Of a stretch of 64,000 nucleotides of DNA, positions 56,046 through 64,000 are shown one piece after another; position 1 is the first letter of the stretch, and each line of letters opens with the position of its first letter. Below the pieces are notes generated by a model. That model saw only the letters and a list, made by a program, of their open reading frames with translations, made no database searches and was not told where the DNA came from. The translations under genes were made by a program, and so were the position numbers. Source of the stretch: Acidimicrobiia bacterium (GTDB lineage Bacteria > Actinomycetota > Acidimicrobiia > Spongiisociales > Spongiisociaceae); the NCBI GenBank assembly GCA_022827785.1, contig JAJEIM010000009.1, forward strand, positions 62,001-126,000, read 5' to 3'.

Positions 56046-58100
56046 ATGCCGAGGGACAAGAACGAGGTCATGCGGGCCAGGTGGGAGTTCCGCACATCCA
56101 AGCGGCTGGCGATAGCGGTGCTGGTGGCGATGGCTGCTTACGCGTGCGGAGGCTCGGCTGGTTCGGGAGACACCGCCGCCACCACTCCGGCGACCACGGG
56201 AGCACCGTCGACCGATAGTCAGACCGCCTCGACATCCACTGCCCCCGTCACGGGAACCGGGGAAACATCCCCGTCGCCTGACACCACGGTGGCGGCGCCG
56301 CCCGGCTTCACCTACAAGGTCGCTATCTTCAGCAACCCGACCACCGACAACCCGTGGGCGTACTTCGACACGGAGCCGGACGTCTGGAACCAGTACACCC
56401 TCGGCCCCACCCTGCCGTCCCTGTACGGGCCCGCATTCCCGACCTTCACCATCGTTCCCGGCCTGGCCGCTGACGTCGAGCCCCCGAAGGGTGCGCCTGA
56501 CGGCAACCGCTGGGTGATCGATGTGCGCATGCAGCCCGGCGCCGAATGGAGCGACGGCACGCCGATCACAGCCCACGATGTCGCCTTCACGTTCAACGCC
56601 GTGAAGGATCTGCAGATGGGCGGCAACTGGTTCGCCGTCCTGCCCATCGCCCGCCCGGATGACCCACAGACCGAGGAGGACGAGACCTACCACGGCCTTA
56701 TCTCTGTCGAGGCGCTGGACGACCACACGGTGCGCTACACGTGGAGCGCCCGGCCCGGGCTTGCGCAATGGCAGTTCGGAGCGGCCCAGTCCCCGATCTT
56801 CCCGGAGGCGTACTGGGGACCTTACGTCGAGGCTGCGGGCGAGGCCGGCGACCTCTACGCCGTATCGGGAATCGGAGCACCCTCGGGCGGGCCGATGGTC
56901 TACGACCACCGGGAGCCGGGCGCGTTCGTCCGGACCGAAGCAAATCACGCCGTGTTCGGCCGGGGCGACGTCCTGACCAGCTACTCCGCCGGAGGCGCCA
57001 CCAGCGAAGGCACCGCCTCCTGGGAAGTGGGAGACACTTCAGGGGAGGTGCTGGCGCGGTGGACCGAGGGTCCGCACGCCGCCACCGCCATCTACTCGGT
57101 CTACGACACCCAGGATGCGGCGGTCCTCGCCCTGCGGGACGGCGAGGTCGACTTCATGCTCAACCCGCTCGGTCTCCAGCGCGGCCTGCAGGCCACCGTC
57201 ATCGAGGCGGGTGACCTCGATGTGATCTCCAACGCATCCAACGGCTTCCGTTACGTGGCATTCAACGCTCGCCGCTTTCCCGGATCCGAGCCCTCCTTCC
57301 GCCAGGCCATCGCCTGCATCATCGACAAGGAGTTCATGGCCCGCAACGTCCTCCAGGGTGTGGCGACGCCGCTCCACTCGTTGATCCCGCCCGGCAACAC
57401 CTACTGGGCCAACCCGGACGTCTTCGTCTGGTGCGACGGCTTGAGCATGGAGGAACGGGTCGACACCGCCGTTCAGATGCTCAAGGATGCGGGATGGACC
57501 TGGGAGGTAGAACCTCAGTGGGATGCCGACAATCAGGACGTCATGCCCCAAGGTGAAGGACTGCGAGGCCCGGACGGTACGTCATTAGAGCCGATGGAAC
57601 TGTTGGCGCCGGGCCCGGGATACGATCCGTTGCGGGCCACCTACAGCCTGTTCATCGCCGACTGGGCCCACGACCTGGGCATCCCGTTGCGGGCCCAGCC
57701 AACCGGCTTCTCGGCGATCGTGGACAGGGTGTTCGGTCCGGTCGATTGGGACATGTACATGCTCGGATGGTCTACCACCATCTTTCCGGACCACTTGGCC
57801 GACTTCTTCGAGACCAGGAACGACTCGGCCACGACAGGAGGGCTGAACATTCCCGGCTACTCGAATCCCGAGTACGACCGCTTGGCACACGAGTTGAAGT
57901 CGGCGACGGACCTGGAGGAGGCCGCCGCGATTGTCAGGGAGATGGACGGAGTCATCGCCCGGGAAGTGCCCTACATCGTGCTCTTCGACACCCCTACCCT
58001 CGAGGCCTATCGCAACACGCTCGCCTATCCGGCCACGACCGTGCTGAACGGCTTGCATGGGTTCCAGGGGCTCCCCGGATCGGTGAACCTGGCCGAGTAG
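56046..58100 (+). CDS. Peptide-type ABC transporter substrate-binding protein (SBP_bac_5), copy 1
   Basis: 684 residues; ATG 56070 is another possible start. A hydrophobic signal (LAIAVLVAMAAYAC, Cys34) suggests a lipoprotein, followed by a Thr/Ser/Pro/Ala-rich linker. The body begins FTYKVAIFSNPTTDNPWAYF and has WSDGTPITAHDVAFTFNAV and RYVAFNARRFPGSEPSFRQA, signatures of the DppA/OppA family. It is closely related to the next gene in tandem, clearly by duplication. Ligand unknown; peptides, nickel or sugars are all possible in this family. Confidence 0.88.
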   Translation: MPRDKNEVMRARWEFRTSKRLAIAVLVAMAAYACGGSAGSGDTAATTPATTGAPSTDSQTASTSTAPVTGTGETSPSPDTTVAAPPGFTYKVAIFSNPTTDNPWAYFDTEPDVWNQYTLGPTLPSLYGPAFPTFTIVPGLAADVEPPKGAPDGNRWVIDVRMQPGAEWSDGTPITAHDVAFTFNAVKDLQMGGNWFAVLPIARPDDPQTEEDETYHGLISVEALDDHTVRYTWSARPGLAQWQFGAAQSPIFPEAYWGPYVEAAGEAGDLYAVSGIGAPSGGPMVYDHREPGAFVRTEANHAVFGRGDVLTSYSAGGATSEGTASWEVGDTSGEVLARWTEGPHAATAIYSVYDTQDAAVLALRDGEVDFMLNPLGLQRGLQATVIEAGDLDVISNASNGFRYVAFNARRFPGSEPSFRQAIACIIDKEFMARNVLQGVATPLHSLIPPGNTYWANPDVFVWCDGLSMEERVDTAVQMLKDAGWTWEVEPQWDADNQDVMPQGEGLRGPDGTSLEPMELLAPGPGYDPLRATYSLFIADWAHDLGIPLRAQPTGFSAIVDRVFGPVDWDMYMLGWSTTIFPDHLADFFETRNDSATTGGLNIPGYSNPEYDRLAHELKSATDLEEAAAIVREMDGVIAREVPYIVLFDTPTLEAYRNTLAYPATTVLNGLHGFQGLPGSVNLAE

Positions 58101-58370
58101 CCGCCCTCGGGGTGCATAAGCGAGGTACGCCCCCGAGTTCCCGCTCCCGAACGCCTGGTGAATTGTGTGATTATCTTTCCATAACTCTACTGTCTCCCGG
58201 CTAATCAAGACTCCTGGCAAACCGGGGCGATTCAATCAATCGAACCGGCCACAATAGTGTGCAAGAGACGTGCACGATTGGAATCCACCAGGCGCAACCG
58301 GTGTGTTCGAAAGTGGCCCGTAGCAGGCTTACAGACCTTCGAGCCATTGCTGGTCTGCTGCCCCGACTTT

Positions 58371-58398
58371 GCCCGGTTCAATGAAGAATTAACCGGGC
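58371..58398 (+). promoter_or_regulatory. Hairpin in the leader of the second binding-protein gene
   Basis: A perfect 8-bp stem (gcccggtt / aaccgggc) with a 12-base loop is followed by tttccg, 84 bases before the second binding-protein ATG. The surrounding gap 58101-58482 is AT-richer than the genes and has no gene. Its start holds a weaker stem-loop (ctcgggg...ccccgag, near 58106-58136) that may terminate copy 1. Confidence 0.5.
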
Positions 58399-58482
58399 TT
58401 TCCGTCCGTTTCTCCGCGCCTCTCTAGATAAACTTGTGACGTCTGTACCGGAACAGACAAGCCCAAAAGGGGGGAGGATTCC

Positions 58483-60702
58483 ATGAGGGCTTTATCGATG
58501 CAAACATCCCTGCGATGGCTGGCGGTCGCGGCAGTTCTGGCCCTGCTCGCCACGGCCTGCGGGGCAGACGAGGAAACGGACGATGCAGCAGCCGCGCAGG
58601 CGCAGGCTCAGGCAGCCGCGGCAGAGGCGGAGGCAGCCGCAGCAAAGGCGGAGGCAGACGCGGCACAGGCCGCGTTGGACCAGGCCCAGGCCGACCTGGA
58701 AGCCGCCCAGACGGCTGCAGCTGAGGCCATGGAGGGCGACGACGCGGCACAAGCCGAGCTTGCCGCAGCGCTCGCCGAAGCCGAGGCCGCTCTGGAGGAT
58801 GCCGAGCAAGCCGCAGCCGAGGCTATGAGGGCAGCGGAGGAGGCCGCAGCGGAAGAAGCCGCGGCAACCACCATGGCGGAGGAAGAGGAGGTATCGGAGG
58901 CCGCTCCGTTCACCTACAAGCTGGCCATCTTCAGCGACCCGACCACCGACAATCCGTGGGCCTACTTCGACACGGAGGCTGATGTTTGGAACCAGTACGT
59001 GCTGTCGACGGCTATACCGACCCTCTACGGCTCGGCGTTCCCCAGCTACACGGTGGTCCCGAACCTCGCAGCCGACGTAGAGCCTCCGCTGGGCGCTGCC
59101 TCCGGTGACAACTGGGTGATCGACGTCAACCTGAGGCAGGGACTGGTCTGGAGCGACGGCTCTGCGATCACCGCCAACGACGTGGCGTTCACCTTCAACG
59201 CCGTCAAGGACCTCCAGATGGGCGGCAACTGGTTCTCCGCTCTCCCGCTGGCCCGGGAGGACGACCCGGCCACCGAGGAGAACGAGGGGGCCGAGGGCCT
59301 GATCTCCGTCGAGGCGCTCGACAACCACACGGTCCGTTACACATGGAGCTCCCAGCCCGGTCTGGCCCAGTGGCAGTTCGGCGCGGCCCAGGCCCCGGTC
59401 TTCTCCGAGGCCCACTGGGGGCCGCACGTCGCCGCGTCCGGTGACGCCGGCGAGCTCTACGCCGTTTCGGGAGAGGGGGCGCCTTCGGGCGGGAGCATGG
59501 TGTTCGACCGGCGCGAGCCGGGCGCCTTCGCCCGGAGCGTGGCCAACGCCAACGCAAACGATCAGGGAGCGCAGACCACCGCCTACTCGAGCGGGGGAGT
59601 GACCTTCGCAGGCGATGTGAGTTGGCAGGTGGGCGACACGTCCGGCGAGGTCATCGCCGATTCGATCGGTGGACCTCACGTGGTCGATGCCATTTACTCG
59701 GTGTATGACACCCAGGATGCGGCCGTTCTGGCCCTGCGTGACGGGGAAGTGGACTTCATGCTCAACCCGCTTGGCCTCCAGCGCGGTCTGCAATCCACGG
59801 TGCTCGAAGCGGGAGACCTCGACGTTATAGCCAACTCGTCAAACGGCTTCCGTTACCTGGCCTTCAACACCCGGCGCTTCCCGGGGTCGGACACTGCGTT
59901 CCGCCAGGCCATGGCCTGCATGATCGACAAGGAGTTCATGGCGACCAACGTCCTGCAGGGGGTGGCCATCCCCCTGAACTCCATGGTGCCACCCGGCAAC
60001 GCCTTCTGGGCCAACCCGGAGTTGGACGCTTGGTGCGCGGGCCAGAGCCAGGAGGAGCGGCTCAACTCATCCGTCGGGATCCTCAAGGACGCGGGGTGGA
60101 CCTGGGAAGTCGAGCCGCAGTGGAACCCCGACAACCGGGACGTGATCCCGAAGGGTGAGGGCCTGCGCGGCCCGGACGGCACGCCGGTCGGAGACATGGA
60201 ACTGCTGGCCCCCGGGCCCGGATACGACCCGTTGCGCGCTACGTACAGCCTGTTCATCGCCGACTGGGCCAACGACCTCGGGATACCACTGACGGCGGAG
60301 CCCACCGGTTTCTCGGTCATCGTGGACAAGGTGTTCGGACCGGTGGACTGGGACATGTACATCCTCGGATGGGGTCTCACCATCTTCCCGGACTATGTGG
60401 CCGACTTCTTCGACTCGCGCGCCGATTCGGCCACCGCCGGCGGGTTCAACATCCCCGGCTACGCGAACCCGGAGTTCGACGGGATGGCGGACCAGTTGAA
60501 GGCGGAGACCGATATCAACACGGCAGCTGGGATCGTGCGCCAGATGGACGCGGTGCTCGCCTTTGACGTCCCGTACGTGATCCTGTTCACCACGCCGGTC
60601 CTGGAGGCCTTCCGGAATACCCTGGAGTTCCCGAGCACGACCACTCTCGACGGCTTGCAGAACTTCCAGGCGCTGCCCGGATCGGTCAATCTGGCCCAGT
60701 GA
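58483..60702 (+). CDS. Peptide-type ABC transporter substrate-binding protein with coiled-coil stalk, copy 2
   Basis: 739 residues with a strong ribosome site (ggggggagg). Lipobox LLATAC places the lipid on Cys26. Residues ~35-130 are an Ala/Glu-rich heptad-like helix (AAQAALDQAQADLEAAQTAA and similar), then a short linker and the binding domain (FTYKLAIFSDPTTDNPWAYF). The binding domain matches copy 1 through most of its length; the leaders differ completely. The helix could act as a rigid stalk or oligomerise. It is the first gene of the transporter operon proper. Confidence 0.9.
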   Translation: MRALSMQTSLRWLAVAAVLALLATACGADEETDDAAAAQAQAQAAAAEAEAAAAKAEADAAQAALDQAQADLEAAQTAAAEAMEGDDAAQAELAAALAEAEAALEDAEQAAAEAMRAAEEAAAEEAAATTMAEEEEVSEAAPFTYKLAIFSDPTTDNPWAYFDTEADVWNQYVLSTAIPTLYGSAFPSYTVVPNLAADVEPPLGAASGDNWVIDVNLRQGLVWSDGSAITANDVAFTFNAVKDLQMGGNWFSALPLAREDDPATEENEGAEGLISVEALDNHTVRYTWSSQPGLAQWQFGAAQAPVFSEAHWGPHVAASGDAGELYAVSGEGAPSGGSMVFDRREPGAFARSVANANANDQGAQTTAYSSGGVTFAGDVSWQVGDTSGEVIADSIGGPHVVDAIYSVYDTQDAAVLALRDGEVDFMLNPLGLQRGLQSTVLEAGDLDVIANSSNGFRYLAFNTRRFPGSDTAFRQAMACMIDKEFMATNVLQGVAIPLNSMVPPGNAFWANPELDAWCAGQSQEERLNSSVGILKDAGWTWEVEPQWNPDNRDVIPKGEGLRGPDGTPVGDMELLAPGPGYDPLRATYSLFIADWANDLGIPLTAEPTGFSVIVDKVFGPVDWDMYILGWGLTIFPDYVADFFDSRADSATAGGFNIPGYANPEFDGMADQLKAETDINTAAGIVRQMDAVLAFDVPYVILFTTPVLEAFRNTLEFPSTTTLDGLQNFQALPGSVNLAQ

Positions 60703-60732
60703 GTCTGGTCCGGTAGGGGACAGAAGACCGAA

Positions 60733-60765
60733 CGGCGGGAAGGACCGGCCAGGTTCTTCCCGCCG
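60733..60765 (+). terminator. Strong hairpin between binding-protein and permease genes
   Basis: A perfect 10-bp stem (cggcgggaag / cttcccgccg) with a 13-base loop, 31 bases after the copy 2 stop. There is no T-run, so it may stabilise the upstream mRNA or partly terminate, giving more binding protein than permease, as in many such operons. Confidence 0.55.
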
Positions 60766-60825
60766 CTCCCACCCGACGCGAGGTCGCGAGGCAGAGCGGA
60801 GACACGAGGTTGAGGCGGCAGTGAG

Positions 60826-62001
60826 ATGATACGCTACATCGCGCGCCGCGCCGCGCAGATGTTCGTCCTGTTCGTCATCTTCCTGACGCTCACCTTCCTG
60901 CTCCTCACCGCCCTGCCCGGCGACACCGTCAAGCAGCGGTTCGCCACCAATCCCAACATTCCGCCGGAGGCGGCCGAGTTGGCCATCGAGCGTCTCGGTC
61001 TCGACAAGCCGCTGTGGGAGCAATACACCAGCTACATGTGGAACTTCTTCCGCGGAGACTTCGGGTTCTCCTTCCTCCAGTACCCGCGGCCGGTGTCCGA
61101 CATCATCCTGGAGCGGCTGCCGAGGACGCTGGTGCTGTTCCTCACGGTGCTGGTGAGTTACTACATCCTCGGGTTCGTGGCCGGCAAGTTCATCGCCTGG
61201 AGGCGGGGCCGGAGGGGCGAGCATGCCATAACCATCGGCAGCGTGTTCCTCTACACGGTGTTCTACCCCTGGTTCGCCCTGATGCTGATCTGGTTCTTCG
61301 CCTTCTACGCCGACGTGGTCCCGATAAACAAGTTCCTCGATCCGCAGGAGTGGGTTGACGCTCCCTTCAGCTCCAACCACGTGTTCATGGTCATATTCGG
61401 GGTGATGCTGGTGGGCGGGATCGTGGCGCTCACGCTGTGGATCCTGTCCCGCCGTATCAGGGACCCGGCCCTGCGGACGAGGACTGTGTGGGTGGGTTAC
61501 GGCGCGCTGGCTGTGGTGATGGTCTGGTTCTGGTATCTGAGTGACTTCGGGTCGGCCCGGCGCCTGTACGCAGGGGACATCCTGCACCACATGGTCCTCC
61601 CGGTGGTAACCATCACGCTGATCAGCTTCGCCGGGATCATGCTCCTGACCCGGAGTTCCATGCTCGAGACCATGAGGGAGGACTTCATCCTCACGGCCCG
61701 GGCCAAGGGCCTGGCCGAGAAGACCGTGCGCGACCGCCACGCCGCCCGCACGGCCCTGCTCCCGGTGACCACCAGCCTGGTGATCGCGGTGGCGACCGTG
61801 ATCGACGGGGGGATCATCACCGAGACCGTCTACTCGTGGCCCGGCATGGGCGAGTTGCTATTCACGTCGGTGGTGGGACAGGACCTGAACCTGGCCATTG
61901 CCGCTTTTTCGTTCGTGGGCGTCATGGCCATGGTCGGGCACCTGGTGGTGGACATACTCTACATGTTCCTCGACCCCCGGATCAGGGTCACGGGGGAGTG
62001 A
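60826..62001 (+). CDS. ABC transporter permease, DppB/OppB type
   Basis: 391 residues, longer than the usual 310-340. It begins MIRYIARRAAQMFVLFVIFL, with the typical first helix. The EAA-type cytoplasmic loop is ARAKGLAEKTVRDRHAARTA. Near residues 190-240 is an extra region with two hydrophobic segments (VFMVIFGVMLVGGIVALTLW and YGALAVVMVWFWY). It pairs with the next permease. Confidence 0.9.
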   Translation: MIRYIARRAAQMFVLFVIFLTLTFLLLTALPGDTVKQRFATNPNIPPEAAELAIERLGLDKPLWEQYTSYMWNFFRGDFGFSFLQYPRPVSDIILERLPRTLVLFLTVLVSYYILGFVAGKFIAWRRGRRGEHAITIGSVFLYTVFYPWFALMLIWFFAFYADVVPINKFLDPQEWVDAPFSSNHVFMVIFGVMLVGGIVALTLWILSRRIRDPALRTRTVWVGYGALAVVMVWFWYLSDFGSARRLYAGDILHHMVLPVVTITLISFAGIMLLTRSSMLETMREDFILTARAKGLAEKTVRDRHAARTALLPVTTSLVIAVATVIDGGIITETVYSWPGMGELLFTSVVGQDLNLAIAAFSFVGVMAMVGHLVVDILYMFLDPRIRVTGE

Positions 62002-62020
62002 CGATGGTGGTACCGCTCCT

Positions 62021-63280
62021 ATGACGGATCTGCTGGAGGCCCGGCCGACGACGGACGTGACGGGGAAGGGTTCCCTGTGGAGGATCAGGGCCAACCTGGT
62101 GTGGGCCGGCGCCACCAACAACTGGAACCTGTTCCGAACCAACCGCGTCGGCATCGTGGGGCTGGCCATAATCGTGTTCTTCGCGCTGATGGCCCTCATA
62201 CATCCGGTCCTGATGTCGGGCATGCGCTGGTACTCCGGCGCCGCGCTGTTCCTGCTGATCTGGCCGGTCGTGGCCTGGGTGATCTGGCCGTTGCTAGGGC
62301 GCCTGCGCCACGAGCGGAAGGTCACGTTCCCGCTGACGGTCGGGATCACAGCCGCCCTGCTGGTAGCGATAGGGGCGACGTTCGGCGGAGTGTGGGACGC
62401 CGGCACCTACCACCCCGTGGTGGGTAACGAGCCGAACCCGCCGCTCCTCCACAGGACGGTCGTCAACGAGGTCACGGATCCGGCGACCGAGATGTCGGTA
62501 CGCGAGGCGCTGCTCTACTCCAACCCCGACGGATCTCCGCTGCTCCTCGGAGACATCGCCGAGATCCGGGAGCAACCCACAGGTCCATACGGCCGGCACT
62601 GGCTCGGTACCGACCCGCTGGGCCGCGACATCCTGTCCCAACTCATGAAGGGCGCCCAGGGGGCGTTCCTGCTGGGAATGGTGGCGGCCCTGGTCACCGT
62701 CCTCTTCGCCACGACCGTCGGTGCGGTAGCCGCCTATATGGGCGGCTGGGTCGACTCGTTCTTCATGCGCCTGGCCGACCTGTTGCTGATGCTTCCCGCC
62801 CTGGCCATCTTCATCGTGATGAGTTCGGTGTTCAGCTTCGAGCTGTGGCACCTGGCCATCCTGATCGGCGTGCTGTCGGGATTCGGCGGGGTGGCCATCG
62901 TCCTCAAGTCGCAGGCCCTGGCAGTGAAGGTCAAGCCCTTCATCGAGGCCGCCCGGGTGTCGGGCGGTTCCACGATCCGGGTGATAGCTGTCCACGTGAT
63001 ACCCAACGTGATGCCGCTCAGCTTCCTGTACATGATGTTCACCGTCACCGCCGCCATCCAGACCGAAGCGACCCTCTCCTTCCTCGGCCTTCTCAACATC
63101 GACATGAGTTGGGGACTGATGATCGAGCTGGCGAGGAACCAGGGATACTTCCTCACCGGCATGCGCTTCTGGTGGCTGGTGTTCCCCGCCGGAGCGTGCG
63201 TGTCCCTCCTCGCCGCCGCGTTCTTCCTGGTCGGCCGGGCCATGGACGAGGTGATCAATCCAAGGCTGAGGAAACGATGA
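62021..63280 (+). CDS. ABC transporter permease, DppC/OppC type, enlarged
   Basis: 419 residues; the usual size is about 290. After the first helix ([19 protein letters not shown]) come two additional hydrophobic segments ([20 protein letters not shown] and [19 protein letters not shown]) and an extended loop before the conserved [20 protein letters not shown]. The EAA loop is [20 protein letters not shown]. The added N-terminal module is unusual for this family. Confidence 0.88.
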   Translation: MTDLLEARPTTDVTGKGSLWRIRANLVWAGATNNWNLFRTNRVGIVGLAIIVFFALMALIHPVLMSGMRWYSGAALFLLIWPVVAWVIWPLLGRLRHERKVTFPLTVGITAALLVAIGATFGGVWDAGTYHPVVGNEPNPPLLHRTVVNEVTDPATEMSVREALLYSNPDGSPLLLGDIAEIREQPTGPYGRHWLGTDPLGRDILSQLMKGAQGAFLLGMVAALVTVLFATTVGAVAAYMGGWVDSFFMRLADLLLMLPALAIFIVMSSVFSFELWHLAILIGVLSGFGGVAIVLKSQALAVKVKPFIEAARVSGGSTIRVIAVHVIPNVMPLSFLYMMFTVTAAIQTEATLSFLGLLNIDMSWGLMIELARNQGYFLTGMRFWWLVFPAGACVSLLAAAFFLVGRAMDEVINPRLRKR

Positions 63281-63360
63281 CGGCCCCCGGCATGGGGTTC
63301 GCAGTCTCTCGGGCCGGCCGGCGGCCGCGGTGCTCGCCACCCGCGTGGGGTCACGGATGA
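63277..63360 (+). CDS. Possible 27-residue coupling peptide
   Basis: An ATG at 63277 overlaps the permease stop by ATGA, and its stop at 63358-63360 overlaps the ATG of the ATPase gene, again by ATGA. The peptide ([20 protein letters not shown] and seven more) has no recognisable domain. It may serve only to carry ribosomes to the next start. Confidence 0.3.
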   Translation: MTAPGMGFAVSRAGRRPRCSPPAWGHG

Positions 63361-64000
63361 GCAGGGTGTCCGAGATCCGCCCACGCCGGCTGAACCTGCC
63401 GGCGATCGCCCTCGGCACCGCGGTGATCGCGCTGGCCAACTGGTGGCTGGGGGGGTGGATCACCCCCGCGGAGGGCGAGTACCGGCCCGGGTACCTGGTG
63501 ATCCTGGTGGCGTTGCTACTGCCCGGATTCCTCGGCGCCCTCGTCTCCGGTCTGGCCGCCGGTCATCGGCGCCCGACCCACGGGCTGTCGACGGCATTGG
63601 GGATGTTCGCCGCGGAGGTGATCTGGGGAGCCGTGGGAGAGGACCTCGCGATCGGGACGGTCGTGGTGCGCGCGGTGGGCTTCGCCTGCGGCGCCGCCCT
63701 GGGTGGGCACGCGGCCAACCGGGTGGGCGCTCATCTGCGTTCTACCCGGTCCCGGGCCGGGGACGGTACCGTGGCCGCCTCGGACCGGGCGCCCCTGCTG
63801 GAGCTGGACGATCTCACTATGCACTACAGGACCGGCGACGGGTGGGTCTCCGCGGTCGACGGGGTCAGCTTCACGCTGCACACGGGCGAGGCCCTCGGAC
63901 TGGTCGGGGAGTCCGGGTGTGGCAAGACGTCTGTGGCGATGTCGCTCCTGAGACTCCTACCTGAGAACGCCGAGTTCCGGGGCGGATCGGTGCGCCTCAA
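63357..64000 (+). CDS. ABC transporter ATPase (DppD type) with fused N-terminal membrane domain, partial
   Basis: At least 214 residues; it runs off the window. Residues ~12-125 contain about four hydrophobic segments ([73 protein letters not shown]). A short linker leads to an ABC domain starting [19 protein letters not shown] with Walker [16 protein letters not shown]. DppD ATPases normally lack membrane helices, so this is a fusion. The rest of the ATPase, including Walker B, is outside the window. Confidence 0.85.
   Translation, partial: MSRVSEIRPRRLNLPAIALGTAVIALANWWLGGWITPAEGEYRPGYLVILVALLLPGFLGALVSGLAAGHRRPTHGLSTALGMFAAEVIWGAVGEDLAIGTVVVRAVGFACGAALGGHAANRVGAHLRSTRSRAGDGTVAASDRAPLLELDDLTMHYRTGDGWVSAVDGVSFTLHTGEALGLVGESGCGKTSVAMSLLRLLPENAEFRGGSVRL

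Overview
This 64 kb GC-rich window is chromosomal DNA from an actinobacterium, most likely a member of the Acidimicrobiia or a close relative. It carries a full Pup-proteasome gene set (mpa, dop, pup, prcB, prcA, pafA, pafB, pafC) followed by tat and helY genes. It also carries a mycothiol-dependent formaldehyde dehydrogenase, a DUF4193 protein, and the order tlyA-nadK-recN-pyrG-xerD-scpA-scpB-rluB-aroA-cmk-der, much as in Mycobacterium. Start codons are often GTG, and neighbouring genes often overlap by ATGA or GTGA. No taxonomic search was possible.

Layout. (1) 1-0.9 kb: the tail of a PIN-domain toxin-like gene and a frameshifted methyltransferase, closed by a strong terminator. (2) 0.9-5.9 kb: a compatible-solute locus. 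A BCCT transporter and a ProX-like betaine-binding lipoprotein overlap on the minus strand. Divergent from them is a 693-residue protein that joins a ProX-like domain to an ionotropic-glutamate-receptor-like potassium channel. This is the most striking single gene in the window. (3) 6-11.8 kb: uvrC, rapZ, pgk, tpiA, gpmA and secG. (4) 11.9-18.2 kb: a DUF3179 protein, mscR with its metallo-beta-lactamase-fold partner, tRNA-Leu, a gamma carbonic anhydrase-like protein, small membrane proteins and trmI. (5) 18.2-21.5 kb: mpa and dop.

(6) 21.6-31.96 kb: a compact ~10.4 kb integrated element lies exactly between dop and pup. It encodes a tyrosine integrase, a primase-polymerase-like protein, a zinc-ribbon protein, a large terminase, an HNH nuclease, a major capsid protein, a prohead protease, two head-tail connectors and a portal. 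I found no tail or lysis genes. This content fits a capsid-forming phage satellite better than an ordinary prophage. An 11-base repeat (tttcgcggaca) at both ends is the best attachment-core candidate. (7) 31.98-41.7 kb: the rest of the Pup operon, then tat, helY, a diacylglycerol-kinase-family gene and a DUF4193 gene. (8) 41.8-55.9 kb: a GNAT protein, a NUDIX protein and a rhomboid protease, then the conserved tlyA-to-der block. (9) 55.9-64 kb: tRNA-Pro and a peptide-type ABC transporter with two tandem binding proteins. Its permeases are enlarged, and its ATPase is fused to an N-terminal membrane domain and runs off the window.

The two systems most worth follow-up are the predicted betaine-sensing potassium channel beside a betaine uptake operon, and the capsid-encoding satellite that splits the Pup-proteasome operon. 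Functions are read from motifs and gene context only; homology searches, structure prediction and experiments remain to be done.
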